Assembly: GCF_001592305.1 (NCBI RefSeq)
Contig: NZ_BCWR01000001.1
Span: 310,001 to 374,000 of the forward strand
Direction of reading: 5' to 3'
DNA: 64,000 nt
DNA from: Hydrogenophaga taeniospiralis CCUG 15921
GTDB taxonomy: Bacteria; Pseudomonadota; Gammaproteobacteria; Burkholderiales; Burkholderiaceae_C
Below, in pieces: positions 16,177 to 24,166 of the stretch. The position numbers and the translations under genes were made by a program. Below the pieces are notes generated by a model. The model was given only the letters and a program-made list of their open reading frames with translations, was not told the DNA's origin and did not search any database. The stretch's first letter is position 1; every line of letters begins with the position of its first letter.

Positions 16177-16896
16177 ATGACAGCCCAGTTGATCCAGCTT
16201 GAAACCACTCCGGATCTGGCCGATCAGGTGTACCGCGCACTGCTCGACGCCATCAGCGAAGGCTCGCTCGCGCCGGGACGGCGCATCACCCAGGAAGAGC
16301 TGGCCGAACAGCTGGCGGTGTCGCGCCAGCCGGTCATGCAGGCCCTGCGCCTGTTGAAGAAAGACGGCTTCGTGCAGGACGCGCCCGTCACCAGCGGGCC
16401 GGGCGGCCGCAGCCGCGGCCTGCAGGTGGCCCCGCTGGATGCGCAATGGATCGCCCACGTCTACGAAGTGCGTGGCGCGCTCGATGCACTGGCGGTCCGG
16501 CTGGCGGCCGCCCGGCGCACCCGCATCGACCCCGCCCTGCTCACACAGGGGCGCGACGCGGTGCGCCGTGGCGACATCAAGGCCATGATTGACGCCGATC
16601 TGGCGTTCCACCGCGCGCTCTACCAGGCCTCGCAGAACCCGTTGATCGAACAGAGCGCCCTGCTGCACTGGCACCACATCCGCCGCGCCATGGGCGAGGC
16701 CCTGCAGTCGTCGAGCCTGCGCGCATCGGTGTGGGACGAACACGAGGCCATGGCGCAGGCCGTGGCCTCGGGCGACGCCGAGCGAGCCGAGACCCTGATG
16801 CGCCAACACAGCGGCCAGGCCAGCGCCCACCTGGGGGCCCAGATGGACGCTCACACCGGCACCGCCGTTGCCCCCGACAACTCCGTGGTTCGATGA
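16177..16896 (+). CDS. GntR family transcriptional regulator, FCD subfamily
   Basis: A 239-residue regulator with an N-terminal winged helix (LADQVYRALLDAISEGSLAPGRRITQEELAEQLAVSRQPVMQALRLLKKDGFV) and a C-terminal all-helical FCD domain. Metal/ligand-ligating candidates are Asp and His in DADLAFHRALYQAS and His in DEHEAMAQAV. The start at 16177 gives the usual FCD length; upstream in-frame sequence is antisense to the hydrolase. It is divergent from the hydrolase and probably autoregulatory through the palindrome at 16138. FCD regulators usually sense small carboxylates, which may hint at the hydrolase product. Confidence 0.9.
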   Translation: MTAQLIQLETTPDLADQVYRALLDAISEGSLAPGRRITQEELAEQLAVSRQPVMQALRLLKKDGFVQDAPVTSGPGGRSRGLQVAPLDAQWIAHVYEVRGALDALAVRLAAARRTRIDPALLTQGRDAVRRGDIKAMIDADLAFHRALYQASQNPLIEQSALLHWHHIRRAMGEALQSSSLRASVWDEHEAMAQAVASGDAERAETLMRQHSGQASAHLGAQMDAHTGTAVAPDNSVVR

Positions 16897-16906
16897 ACCA
16901 CTTGGT

Positions 16907-16943
16907 GCGGGCTCCGGGCCTGGCCCGGAGCCCGCTTTTTTTT
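16907..16943 (+). terminator. Strong rho-independent terminator of the GntR gene
   Basis: A 14-bp perfect stem, GCGGGCTCCGGGCC (16907-16920) with GGCCCGGAGCCCGC (16922-16935), followed by eight T residues. Confidence 0.93.
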
Positions 16944-16996
16944 CCTGACGGTGCGGCCGCACCAGCGGCGCCACCTACAATTTTTCCCCAGGGACC

Positions 16997-17935
16997 ATGC
17001 TCCCTCTCACCCCTTTCACCCCCTCTTCCGTGACCCCAGATACCCCCACCTCCCCCTCCGCCGTCCAGAACATTGCGGTGCTCGGCATCGGCATGATGGG
17101 CTGGCCCATCGCACGCCGCCTGTGCGTGGCCGGCTACCAGGTGAGCGCCTGGAACCGTTCACCCGACAAGGCCGAGCGCCTGCGACCCTTTGGCGCCCAG
17201 GTCTGTGACACTCCGGCACAGGCGGTGGCGCAGGCCGACCTGGTGATCACCCTGCTCGAAGATGGCAAGGTGGTCGAAGACGTGCTGTTCCGGCAGGGCA
17301 CCACCGAGGGGCTGCGCCCCGGCGCGCTGGTGGTGGACATGTCATCGATCCAGCCCCGCCAGGCGCGTGACCACGCGGCCCGGCTCGCCGCCATTGGCGT
17401 GCATCACCTGGACGCACCGGTGTCCGGCGGCACGGTGGGCGCCGAGCAGGCCACGCTGGCCATCATGGCGGGCGGCAAACCGGCGGACTTCGAGCGCGCC
17501 CGACCGGTGTTCGAGCACCTGGGGCGCCCCACCCATGTGGGGCCGCACGGCTCGGGCCAGCTCGCCAAGCTCGCCAACCAGATGATCGTGGGCATCACCA
17601 TCGGCGCGGTGGCCGAAGCGCTGTTGCTCTGCGAGAAAGGCGGCGCCGACATGGCCAAGGTCCGGCAGGCCATCACCGGTGGTTTTGCCGACAGCCGCAT
17701 CCTGCAGGTGCACGGCCAGCGCATGGTCGAACGCGACTTCGCCAAACGCGGCGCCATCTCGGTGCAACTGAAGGACATGCGCAACGCGATGGCCACGGCA
17801 CGCGAGATCGGTTTTGAGGCACCGATCACCGCGCTGTTCGAGCAGCTGTTCGCCCAGGCCGCCGACCACGGTCTGGCCGACCTGGACCACTCGGCCCTGT
17901 TCGTGGAGCTCGCCAGCCGCAACGGCATGGCGTGA
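16997..17935 (+). CDS. NAD(P)-dependent beta-hydroxyacid dehydrogenase (3-hydroxyisobutyrate dehydrogenase family)
   Basis: A 312-residue oxidoreductase. The Rossmann motif is IAVLGIGMMGWPIARRL after a proline/threonine-rich 24-residue N-terminal extension. The substrate-binding signature DAPVSGGTVGAEQATLAIMAGG and the catalytic lysine in GSGQLAKLANQM are both intact. Family substrates include 3-hydroxyisobutyrate, tartronate semialdehyde and other beta-hydroxyacids; context gives no clue to which. A TACAAT -10-like box at 16975-16980 lies close to the ATG, so the leader would be only about 10 bases. It is separated from the GntR gene by a strong terminator. Confidence 0.87.
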   Translation: MLPLTPFTPSSVTPDTPTSPSAVQNIAVLGIGMMGWPIARRLCVAGYQVSAWNRSPDKAERLRPFGAQVCDTPAQAVAQADLVITLLEDGKVVEDVLFRQGTTEGLRPGALVVDMSSIQPRQARDHAARLAAIGVHHLDAPVSGGTVGAEQATLAIMAGGKPADFERARPVFEHLGRPTHVGPHGSGQLAKLANQMIVGITIGAVAEALLLCEKGGADMAKVRQAITGGFADSRILQVHGQRMVERDFAKRGAISVQLKDMRNAMATAREIGFEAPITALFEQLFAQAADHGLADLDHSALFVELASRNGMA

Positions 17936-18056
17936 TCGCGCGGACGAGCAGACGGCCAACGACGGTAGCGCCGTTCGCATCCCATCAAAAATGCGAGCAG
18001 TGCCACCCGGCCTGGGCCGGAAGCACCGAAAAGGGCTGCTACAATCTGCGGCTTCT

Positions 18057-18132
<76 letters not shown>

Positions 18133-18139
18133 TCGCCCA

Positions 18140-18215
18140 GGGGGTATAGCTCAGTTGGTAGAGCAGCTGACTCTTAATCAGTAGGTCGTAGGTTCGAATC
18201 CTACTGCCCCCACCA
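18140..18215 (+). tRNA. tRNA-Lys, anticodon CTT
   Basis: A 76-base cloverleaf with CCA encoded. Acceptor stem GGGGGTA/TGCCCCC, D-arm GCTCAGTTGGTAGAGC, anticodon loop CTCTTAA giving CTT for AAG, and T loop TTCGAAT. A hairpin terminator follows at 18226. Confidence 0.96.
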
Positions 18216-18225
18216 ACATGCAGGA

Positions 18226-18259
18226 AGCCGGACAGATGTCACCATCTGCCCGGCTTTTT
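18226..18259 (+). terminator. Terminator of the tRNA pair
   Basis: AGCCGGACAGATG pairs with CATCTGCCCGGCT with one mismatch around a four-base loop, followed by five T residues. Confidence 0.9.
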
Positions 18260-18285
18260 CATGGGCGGCGCTTCACGCGCCCACA

Positions 18286-19098
18286 TCACTTCGCCGGCGC
18301 GGGCATCTTGGCCACACCGGTTTCCAGCACCAGCTCGATGCGCCGCTGAATCCGCGCCGCCTCATCGGCCGCACCACCCGCCTGCGCGCGCTGCTGCTGC
18401 ACCTTCAGCCAGGCCAGCAAAGGCCTGCGCCAACCCTGGGCCGAGGCCGTGTCCACCGCCTGCGCGATGACGCCGGGCGTGGCCACGCCCCGCTTGAACA
18501 GCACACCAGCAGCCACCAGGCGCGACAAGGGTTCTTCGATCGAGGCCAGCGCGGCATCGGGCGCGTTGACGCCCTGAGCCACCGCCTGATGGGCCGGGGG
18601 CAGCAGGCGCGTGTCGGCCGCCGTGGCGCTGCCCGCGAGGTAGCGCGCATAGGCCTGTTCGGCGGGAGCGGCATCGGCGGCCAGCGCTTCGAACCCGGCG
18701 CATGGCTCGAACGCCAGCGCCGCCACACGCGTGGCGCAGCGCAACAGCTCGATGCGCGCCAGCAGGTCGGCCCGCCCCGTGCGCGCGAGTTCGCTGCGTG
18801 CACGCGCGAACTCCGCCGCTTCCACCCGGTTGTTGCCACCGAGCCAGGCGTTGGCGGCACGTTCGCTGCTGCTCTTGGCGTTCATCTGCCAGTCGGGAGT
18901 GGGCGGATTGTTGCCGCAGGCCGCCAGCGCCAACCCCAGGGCCACGACGCTCCAGCGAGTGGTCCCACCCACGCGCCCGAAAAAGTGCCCCAACCCAGAA
19001 ACACCATGGAACCGGCTCAGCCGGGCCACAGGTGTTGCCCCCTTGAGGGGGGATGCGGCGACGCGCAGCGAGCAAGCAACGGGGGTGTGCATCGTCAT
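18286..19098 (-). CDS. Lipoprotein of the Mla-like operon, with repeat-derived N-terminal region
   Basis: The third gene of an operon with an MlaE-like permease and an MCE protein. The mature part follows a lipobox, ALGLALAACGNN, so the product is an outer- or inner-membrane lipoprotein of about 215 residues with an Ala-rich helical body; I do not recognise a domain. The ATG at 19098 overlaps the MCE stop (ATGA), but the next 40 codons are the intergenic repeat read in frame (ASPLKGATPVARLSRFHGVS). A GTG at 18972 just before the signal peptide (VGGTTRWSVVALGLALAAC) is the likelier start of the exported form. Both are possible. Confidence 0.72.
   Translation of the reverse strand: MTMHTPVACSLRVAASPLKGATPVARLSRFHGVSGLGHFFGRVGGTTRWSVVALGLALAACGNNPPTPDWQMNAKSSSERAANAWLGGNNRVEAAEFARARSELARTGRADLLARIELLRCATRVAALAFEPCAGFEALAADAAPAEQAYARYLAGSATAADTRLLPPAHQAVAQGVNAPDAALASIEEPLSRLVAAGVLFKRGVATPGVIAQAVDTASAQGWRRPLLAWLKVQQQRAQAGGAADEAARIQRRIELVLETGVAKMPAPAK
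18990..19086 (-). repeat. GC-rich intergenic repeat embedded in the lipoprotein reading frame
   Basis: Carries the family landmarks (TGGAACCGGCTCAGCCGGGCC, shortened here by one step, then CCCCCTTGAGGGGGG) in reverse orientation between the MCE stop and the lipoprotein signal sequence. It keeps the frame open. Confidence 0.75.
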
Positions 19099-20108
19099 GG
19101 CAGCTTGATCTCCGTCTCGCGGGCAAATGGCCATTTCCGGTTGATGTCGTTGATCAGCCCGTCCACCTTGCGCAGACTGGTGTCCACTTCGCTGCGCAGC
19201 GCCCCCAGATCGGTAGTGGCCTCCTTGGTGTTGCTGGCGATGCCCTGGGCCTCCACCAGCACCGCGTCCACTTTCGCCAGACTGCCTCGGGCATCGGTGA
19301 GCAGGCCATTGAGCTGCTGCACGGTGGCGCGTGCGTCGTTGACCAGACCGGCTTGCCCGCCGGGCCCTGCGCCCTGGCCAAAGACCTGCCGGTCGGCATT
19401 GGCCACCAGGCTGTCGAGCCGCTGGACCAGGGTATCGGAGCGCGCCAGCAGCGCGTTGGCGCGGTCGATGGTGAGCAGGAGCTTCTTGGCGTCGGCCTCG
19501 TTGCCCAGTAACACCCCCAGGGCACCCTGCGGGCCCTTGAGCTGCTCGGTCACGCTCTGCACATTGGTCAGGCTCTGCGCCAGCGCCGCGTCGGACTGGG
19601 TCAACGCGGTCAGGTTGTCCAGCAGTTCCCGGACCGAGGCGGTGAGCTTGGGAATCTCGGCCGCCGCGTCGCCCCGCAACACCTGGCGCACGGCACCGTC
19701 TTCGAGCGGGGGATCCTCCAGCATGCCGCTGTAGGCTCGGATGCGGGTGCCACCCACCAGGCTGCGCTCCATGGTGAAGATGCTGGAGGTGCGCAGCCAG
19801 CGCGCGTCCTTGCTGGGCACGTCGACGATGAAGCGCACGTTGCCATCGTCGGCGAGTTCAATGCGCGAAATGCGGCCGATTGCGAACCCCGCGAAGGTCA
19901 TGTCCATGCCGACCACCACCCCCTCGGAGTCGTCGGACACCAGCACCAGCCGCTGGGTGCGCTCGAACATGCCACGCGCGTACATCACATACAGCGCAGA
20001 CCCCACCACCAGCGCCAGCATGAGCAGCAACAGGATGACCGCCTTGAGCTCAAGGTTCTTCACTGGCGGGGGCTGGTCGAGGGGCGGGGGCATGGGCGTC
20101 GGGTTCAT
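19095..20108 (-). CDS. MCE/MlaD family lipid-binding protein
   Basis: A 337-residue periplasmic protein anchored by one N-terminal helix (AVILLLLMLALVVGSALYVMYA). The MCE domain spans about residues 50-130 (RLVLVSDDSEGVVVGMDMTFAGFAIGRISRIEL), followed by a long helical C-terminal part with heptad-like spacing (residues 150-320). MCE proteins form hexameric rings that carry phospholipids between membranes. It overlaps the downstream lipoprotein start and lies seven bases after the permease gene. The usual ATPase (MlaF) is absent from this operon. Confidence 0.9.
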   Translation of the reverse strand: MNPTPMPPPLDQPPPVKNLELKAVILLLLMLALVVGSALYVMYARGMFERTQRLVLVSDDSEGVVVGMDMTFAGFAIGRISRIELADDGNVRFIVDVPSKDARWLRTSSIFTMERSLVGGTRIRAYSGMLEDPPLEDGAVRQVLRGDAAAEIPKLTASVRELLDNLTALTQSDAALAQSLTNVQSVTEQLKGPQGALGVLLGNEADAKKLLLTIDRANALLARSDTLVQRLDSLVANADRQVFGQGAGPGGQAGLVNDARATVQQLNGLLTDARGSLAKVDAVLVEAQGIASNTKEATTDLGALRSEVDTSLRKVDGLINDINRKWPFARETEIKLP

Positions 20109-20114
20109 GGCATG

Positions 20115-20921
20115 TCAATAGTAGTTGCCGACCAGCGAGACCACTTCGATGAGCACGACCACCGAGAGCAGGCGCGCGAATTCGGTGATGTCGCTGCGGT
20201 AGCCGTAGCCGCCGTCGCGATCGCGGGCGGCGCTGCCGGCCATGGGAACGACCGCCACGGCCAGGCTGAAGAAGAAGGTCTTGAGGCAAAAGATCAGGGT
20301 GACGGCTGGCGAGAACACGCTGCCCACGCTGCGCGCGTACGCCGGCAACGCCCAGTGGGTAAAGCCGTACACGTTCAGGTAGGTCAGCACGATGGCGATA
20401 ACACAGCTCAGCGCGGCCAGCAGCAGCACCGAGAACATGCTGGCCAGGGCGCGCGGCAGCAGCTCGGTGCGCAACAGTTCCTGGTGATCGCGCACCACGC
20501 CTTCGCGCAGCTGGCGCGACAGCGCACGCCGCACGCTCTGCGCGCCGGGCATGGCGTAGCGCACCGCCACGAACATGGCGGCGTACAGGGGAATGAGTTC
20601 GAGCACCAGGGTGCGCACCAGCACCTCCAGCGCGTACTGCGACAGGCCGTAGCTGTAGGCGGTGGCCACCACGATGCGGATCAGCACCAGGCTGATGAGC
20701 GCCGAGAGCACCAGAAACCAGGTCAGCAGCGGCGCGGTGGCCATGTAGACATTGCGCAGCACGGCCACGCGCTGCGCCCCGGCCTGATAGCTCGACGGCA
20801 GGAACGCAAGCACCATGATCTGCGCCCCCAGCAACAGCACATGCCACCAGGTCAGCACCGAGGTCAGCAACTGCCGGCCCCAGCGGTACAAGGCGTTTTG
20901 CGTGGACGAGGCGGGGTTCAT
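20115..20921 (-). CDS. MlaE-family ABC transporter permease
   Basis: A 268-residue integral membrane protein with about five hydrophobic segments and the MlaE-type core EVLVRTLVLELIPLYAAMFVAVRYAM, in which the family normally has a LVRELGPVLTALLVAGR-like stretch; this copy is divergent. It would form the inner-membrane channel on which the MCE ring sits. It is first gene of the operon permease-MCE-lipoprotein. Divergence from the canonical motif and the missing ATPase suggest a specialised paralogue rather than the housekeeping Mla system. Confidence 0.85.
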   Translation of the reverse strand: MNPASSTQNALYRWGRQLLTSVLTWWHVLLLGAQIMVLAFLPSSYQAGAQRVAVLRNVYMATAPLLTWFLVLSALISLVLIRIVVATAYSYGLSQYALEVLVRTLVLELIPLYAAMFVAVRYAMPGAQSVRRALSRQLREGVVRDHQELLRTELLPRALASMFSVLLLAALSCVIAIVLTYLNVYGFTHWALPAYARSVGSVFSPAVTLIFCLKTFFFSLAVAVVPMAGSAARDRDGGYGYRSDITEFARLLSVVVLIEVVSLVGNYY

Positions 20922-21134
20922 GGCTGGGATGATAGTCCCCGCAACTGCATGACAGCCAGCGCTCGGGGTGGTCTAAACGCCCATGGCAAAAGGCGTTTGC
21001 TGGTTTTCAGTCGGACATCTTGCCCCGTCCGGCGGGCCGCGCTGTAACAGGAGTTTTCCGGCCATCCACGCCCGCCGCCGCAACGCCCCGCGGCCCGAGC
21101 ACCAGAAGCCGGGCGCGCCGCTGCCGTTTCCGGG

Positions 21135-21941
21135 TCACAGGTTTTCGTGGTGGGCCGAGGCCCCGCGCTTCCAGTATGCCGCGGCGCGCAGGCGCTCCTT
21201 GGCCAACCCGAGCTGCTCCACCAACACGCGGCGTGTGGCGGCCATTTCGGCCGCTTCCCCCGCGGCCCAGGCATAGCCTTCGCCGTCGGGCAGACGCAGT
21301 TCACCCACCGCCGCGGCCAGTCCGCCATCGACCCCCTCGGTGAGCCAGCGCAACTGCAGGGCCGCTGGCGTGGGCAGCTCGCGGCGATCGGCCGGGGCGG
21401 TGGTCTGCGCGATGACGATGGCCTGGCTGCTCGCCGGCAACGCCTCCAGCCGCCGGGCGATGGCGGGCAAGGCGGTTTCGTCGCCCACCAGCAGATGCCA
21501 GTCGAAACCCGTTGGCACCACGAAGGAGCCGCGCGGACCACCCACGCCGGCCGGCTGGCCCACACGCGCCTGTGCGGCCCACGAGGCGGCAAAGCCTTCG
21601 CCGTGCAACGCGAACTCGATGTCGAGCACCCCCGCCACCGGATCGAAATGCCGTGGCGTGTAGTCGCGCATGACCGGACGTGCAACGTCGGGCGGAAGCG
21701 CCGGGCCGTCGGGGCCCAGCTCGGGCAACACCAGCGGGCCATCCGGCTCGGCGGGCAGCATGAGCTTGACGTGGTCATCGAACGAAGCGCTGTGGAAATC
21801 GTGCAGATCTTCACCGGCAAAGCGCACGCGCACCAGGTGCGGGCTGAGCCTGTGGACCTGCTGCACCTGCACACGGCGTACCTTCAGGGGATGGCGCAGG
21901 CGCTGAACGGCCAGGGGATGCGGGGTGTGGTCTGGGGTCAT
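21135..21941 (-). CDS. Siderophore-interacting protein (NADPH-dependent ferric-siderophore reductase)
   Basis: A 268-residue flavoprotein of the ViuB/YqjH family. The FAD-binding barrel is residues 20-135 with VMRDYTPRHFDP, the family FAD motif R-x-Y-T, and the C-terminal SIP domain is marked by LLVGDETALPAIARRLEAL and YAWAAGEAAEMAATRRVL. It reduces ferric siderophores in the cytoplasm to release iron. The start at 21941 (MTPDHTPHPL) is chosen for family length; several upstream in-frame ATGs exist. It is divergent from a MarR-type regulator, the same arrangement as yqjH/yqjI-like pairs, so that regulator may respond to metal. Confidence 0.9.
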   Translation of the reverse strand: MTPDHTPHPLAVQRLRHPLKVRRVQVQQVHRLSPHLVRVRFAGEDLHDFHSASFDDHVKLMLPAEPDGPLVLPELGPDGPALPPDVARPVMRDYTPRHFDPVAGVLDIEFALHGEGFAASWAAQARVGQPAGVGGPRGSFVVPTGFDWHLLVGDETALPAIARRLEALPASSQAIVIAQTTAPADRRELPTPAALQLRWLTEGVDGGLAAAVGELRLPDGEGYAWAAGEAAEMAATRRVLVEQLGLAKERLRAAAYWKRGASAHHENL

Positions 21942-21983
21942 GAGGGTATGGGGTCCCGAGGTCCTGGTGTACAGTGGACCCAT

Positions 21984-22033
21984 TGGTTGATAGATACAAC
22001 CATTCTGGATTAATTGGATGATACTGTCAACCA
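21984..22033. promoter_or_regulatory. Two inverted operator-like copies between the SIP and MarR genes
   Basis: TGGTTGATAGATACAACCA (21984-22002) and, in opposite orientation, TTGGATGATACTGTCAACCA (22014-22033) share most positions when one is reverse-complemented. Centres are about 30 bases apart, three helical turns. The first is itself an inverted repeat (GGTTG/CAACC). Probable MarR-family sites. Confidence 0.55.
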
Positions 22034-22034
22034 T

Positions 22035-22484
22035 ATGAGCCCGACCAAACCCTCTCCCGCGAAGTCCGAGGTGTTGGAGCGCCTGCACAGTCTGGTGACC
22101 TGCTTTCACCGCCACATGCACGAGGCCGTGCGTGGCGACGGCGACGGGCTGGCGCTCATGGAGGCGCGCGCGCTGAACTTCCTGGCGCGCCACGAAGGCA
22201 GCAGCCAGCGCGAGCTGGTGCTCCATTCCGGGCGCGACAAGGCGCAGATCGCGCGCATCGTCAAGACGCTGCACGAACGCGGCCTGCTGGAAAGTGCACC
22301 CGACCCGCAAGATGGCCGCTGCCAGCGGCTGCGGCTCACCCCCGAGGGTCACACCATGCACCGCCGGATGCAGCAGCACCGCATGCGGTTTGAACAGGCG
22401 CTGACGCGTGGCTTCGATGCCGCCGAACTCGCCTCGCTGCAGGCTCAGCTCGAACGCATGATGGCCAACGTCGAAAAGCCCTGA
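22035..22484 (+). CDS. MarR family transcriptional regulator
   Basis: A 149-residue winged-helix repressor: dimerisation helices, then GSSQRELVLHSGRDKAQIARIVKTLHERGLLESAPDPQDGRCQRLRLTPEG, the MarR helix-turn-helix and wing. The ATG at 22035 is preferred to an in-frame TTG at 22014 because the second operator-like repeat covers the latter. It is divergent from the siderophore-interacting protein, which it probably represses. The ligand is unknown. Confidence 0.87.
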   Translation: MSPTKPSPAKSEVLERLHSLVTCFHRHMHEAVRGDGDGLALMEARALNFLARHEGSSQRELVLHSGRDKAQIARIVKTLHERGLLESAPDPQDGRCQRLRLTPEGHTMHRRMQQHRMRFEQALTRGFDAAELASLQAQLERMMANVEKP

Positions 22485-22498
22485 CCGAGGGGCCGGCC

Positions 22499-23605
22499 TC
22501 AGAAGGCGTCGCCGCCGCCGGCCTGGCGCAGCGCCCAGGCCACGTGTTCGCGCACCAGCGCGCTGGCGTCCGCGGCCCTCGATTGCAGCGCGGCTCGCAG
22601 GGCCAGGTGGGCACCGGCATCGGGCCTCACCCGCAGCGCATTGCCCATCGCCACCGCGATATTGCGCAACCACCGTTCATGCCCGATGCGCCGGATCGGG
22701 CTGCCTTCTGTGCGGCGCAGGAACTCGTCTTCCGACCAGGCCAACAGCTCGATCAGCGTCGCCCCGCTCAGGCCTTCGCGTTCGTCGAAGTCGGGCAGCG
22801 GACTGCGCTGCGCGAACTTGTTCCATGGGCACACGAGCTGGCAGTCGTCGCAGCCGTAGATGCGGTTGCCCATGAGCGGGCGCAGGTCCTCGGGGATGGC
22901 GCCGGCGTGTTCGATGGTGAGGTACGAGATGCAGCGGCGCGCGTCCAGCCGGTGCGGCCCCAGGATGGCCTGGGTCGGACACACCTCGATGCAGGCACTG
23001 CAGCTGCCACAGTGCGGGCTCACGGGCTCGCTGGGCGGCAGGGCGATGTCCAGGTAGATCTCGCCCAGGAAAAACATGGAGCCCGCTTCGCGGCTGAGCA
23101 CCAGCGTGTGTTTGCCACGCCAGCCCTGGCCGCTGCGGCTGGCCAGCTCGGCTTCGAGCACCGGAGCCGAGTCGGTGAACACGCGGTGGCCCAGCGGCCC
23201 CACGGCCTGGGCGATGCGGTCGGCCAGCTTCTGTAGGCGGTTTCGCAACACCTTGTGGTAGTCCCGCCCCCGCGCGTAGACCGACACCACCGCCTCGCCG
23301 GGCCGTTGCAACCGGGCCAGTTCCCGGCTCGGCCAGTCGTCTGGCGTGTCGCGCGGCAGGTAGTCCATGCGCGCAGTGACCACGCTCACCGTGCCCGGCA
23401 CCAGCTCGGCCGGGCGTGCGCGCTTGAGGCCATGGCTGGCCATGTAGCCCATGTCGCCGTGAAATCCGGCGCCCAGCCAGGCCTTCAAACCGGGTTCGGC
23501 CGCAGAAAGATCGACACCAGCGACCCCAATTTGGGAAAATGCGAGCTCCCGGCCCCAGGCCTGTATCTGTGAGACGAGTTGAGCAGCATCAAAACCGGAC
23601 TTCAT
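22499..23605 (-). CDS. queG: Epoxyqueuosine reductase
   Basis: A 368-residue cobalamin and iron-sulfur enzyme for the last step of queuosine synthesis in tRNA wobble position 34. Two 4Fe-4S cluster motifs are complete: CGSCSACIEVCPTQAI and CDDCQLVCPWN. N-terminal QueG features include GFHGDMGYMASHGLKRARPAELVPG and the DUF1730 region (YARGRDYHKVLRNRLQKL). The C terminus has a HEAT-like repeat. The start at 23605 (MKSGFDAAQLVSQ) overlaps the divergent tsaE start region by 27 bases. Confidence 0.95.
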   Translation of the reverse strand: MKSGFDAAQLVSQIQAWGRELAFSQIGVAGVDLSAAEPGLKAWLGAGFHGDMGYMASHGLKRARPAELVPGTVSVVTARMDYLPRDTPDDWPSRELARLQRPGEAVVSVYARGRDYHKVLRNRLQKLADRIAQAVGPLGHRVFTDSAPVLEAELASRSGQGWRGKHTLVLSREAGSMFFLGEIYLDIALPPSEPVSPHCGSCSACIEVCPTQAILGPHRLDARRCISYLTIEHAGAIPEDLRPLMGNRIYGCDDCQLVCPWNKFAQRSPLPDFDEREGLSGATLIELLAWSEDEFLRRTEGSPIRRIGHERWLRNIAVAMGNALRVRPDAGAHLALRAALQSRAADASALVREHVAWALRQAGGGDAF

Positions 23606-24166
23606 GTTGCGCCCATTGTAGGAACGGGCGCGGATGCGGGCGCCCCGCGCTGGCACGGACACTGGGCCCATGAAGACGACACCCGGGCCTTTGCCCTGCG
23701 CCTGGCCGAGTGCCCCGCCATCGCCCACGCCACGCTCACCCTGCACGGTGACTTGGGCGCGGGCAAGACCACCTTCGTGCGCCACCTGCTGCGCGCCCTG
23801 GGCGTGAGCGGGCGCATCAAGAGCCCGACCTACGCGGTGGTGGAACCGCACAGCAGCACCAGCTGCGCGTTCATGCCCGACGGCGAGGTGCTGCACATCT
23901 GGCACTTCGATTTCTACCGCTTCAGCGATCCCCGCGAGTGGGAAGACGCGGGGTTTCGCGAACTTTTCGCCAGCCCCGGCCTCAAGCTCGTGGAATGGCC
24001 CGAGCGCGCGGCCGACACACTGCCCAGCGTTGATGCCGACATCCACATCGAGCCAGAACCCATGAGCCCCGACACCCGCGCCGACGACGCGGACGACGCA
24101 CGCCGCGTCACCTTCACTGCCTTCACCCCCGCGGGCCGCCATCTGCTGGCCGCGCTGCAGGCATGA
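23579..24166 (+). CDS. tsaE: tRNA threonylcarbamoyladenosine biosynthesis ATPase TsaE
   Basis: A 195-residue P-loop ATPase needed for t6A37 tRNA modification together with TsaB, TsaC and TsaD. Walker A GDLGAGKTT, switch KSPTYAVVE, and the conserved WHFDFYR and VEWPERA motifs are present. A TGA nine bases upstream limits the start to the TTG at 23579 or a later non-ATG codon; this puts the first 27 bases inside the divergent queG gene. The stop overlaps the ATG of a junction repeat at 24163 that leads into amiC, the conserved tsaE-amiC gene order. Confidence 0.92.
   Translation: MSSIKTGLHVAPIVGTGADAGAPRWHGHWAHEDDTRAFALRLAECPAIAHATLTLHGDLGAGKTTFVRHLLRALGVSGRIKSPTYAVVEPHSSTSCAFMPDGEVLHIWHFDFYRFSDPREWEDAGFRELFASPGLKLVEWPERAADTLPSVDADIHIEPEPMSPDTRADDADDARRVTFTAFTPAGRHLLAALQA

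Noticed and set aside
20975..20998. Inverted repeat AAACGCC...GGCGTTT between the permease and the siderophore-interacting protein genes
   Set aside because: A real 7-bp stem, but no T-run on either strand and no promoter relation, so I could not assign it a role.
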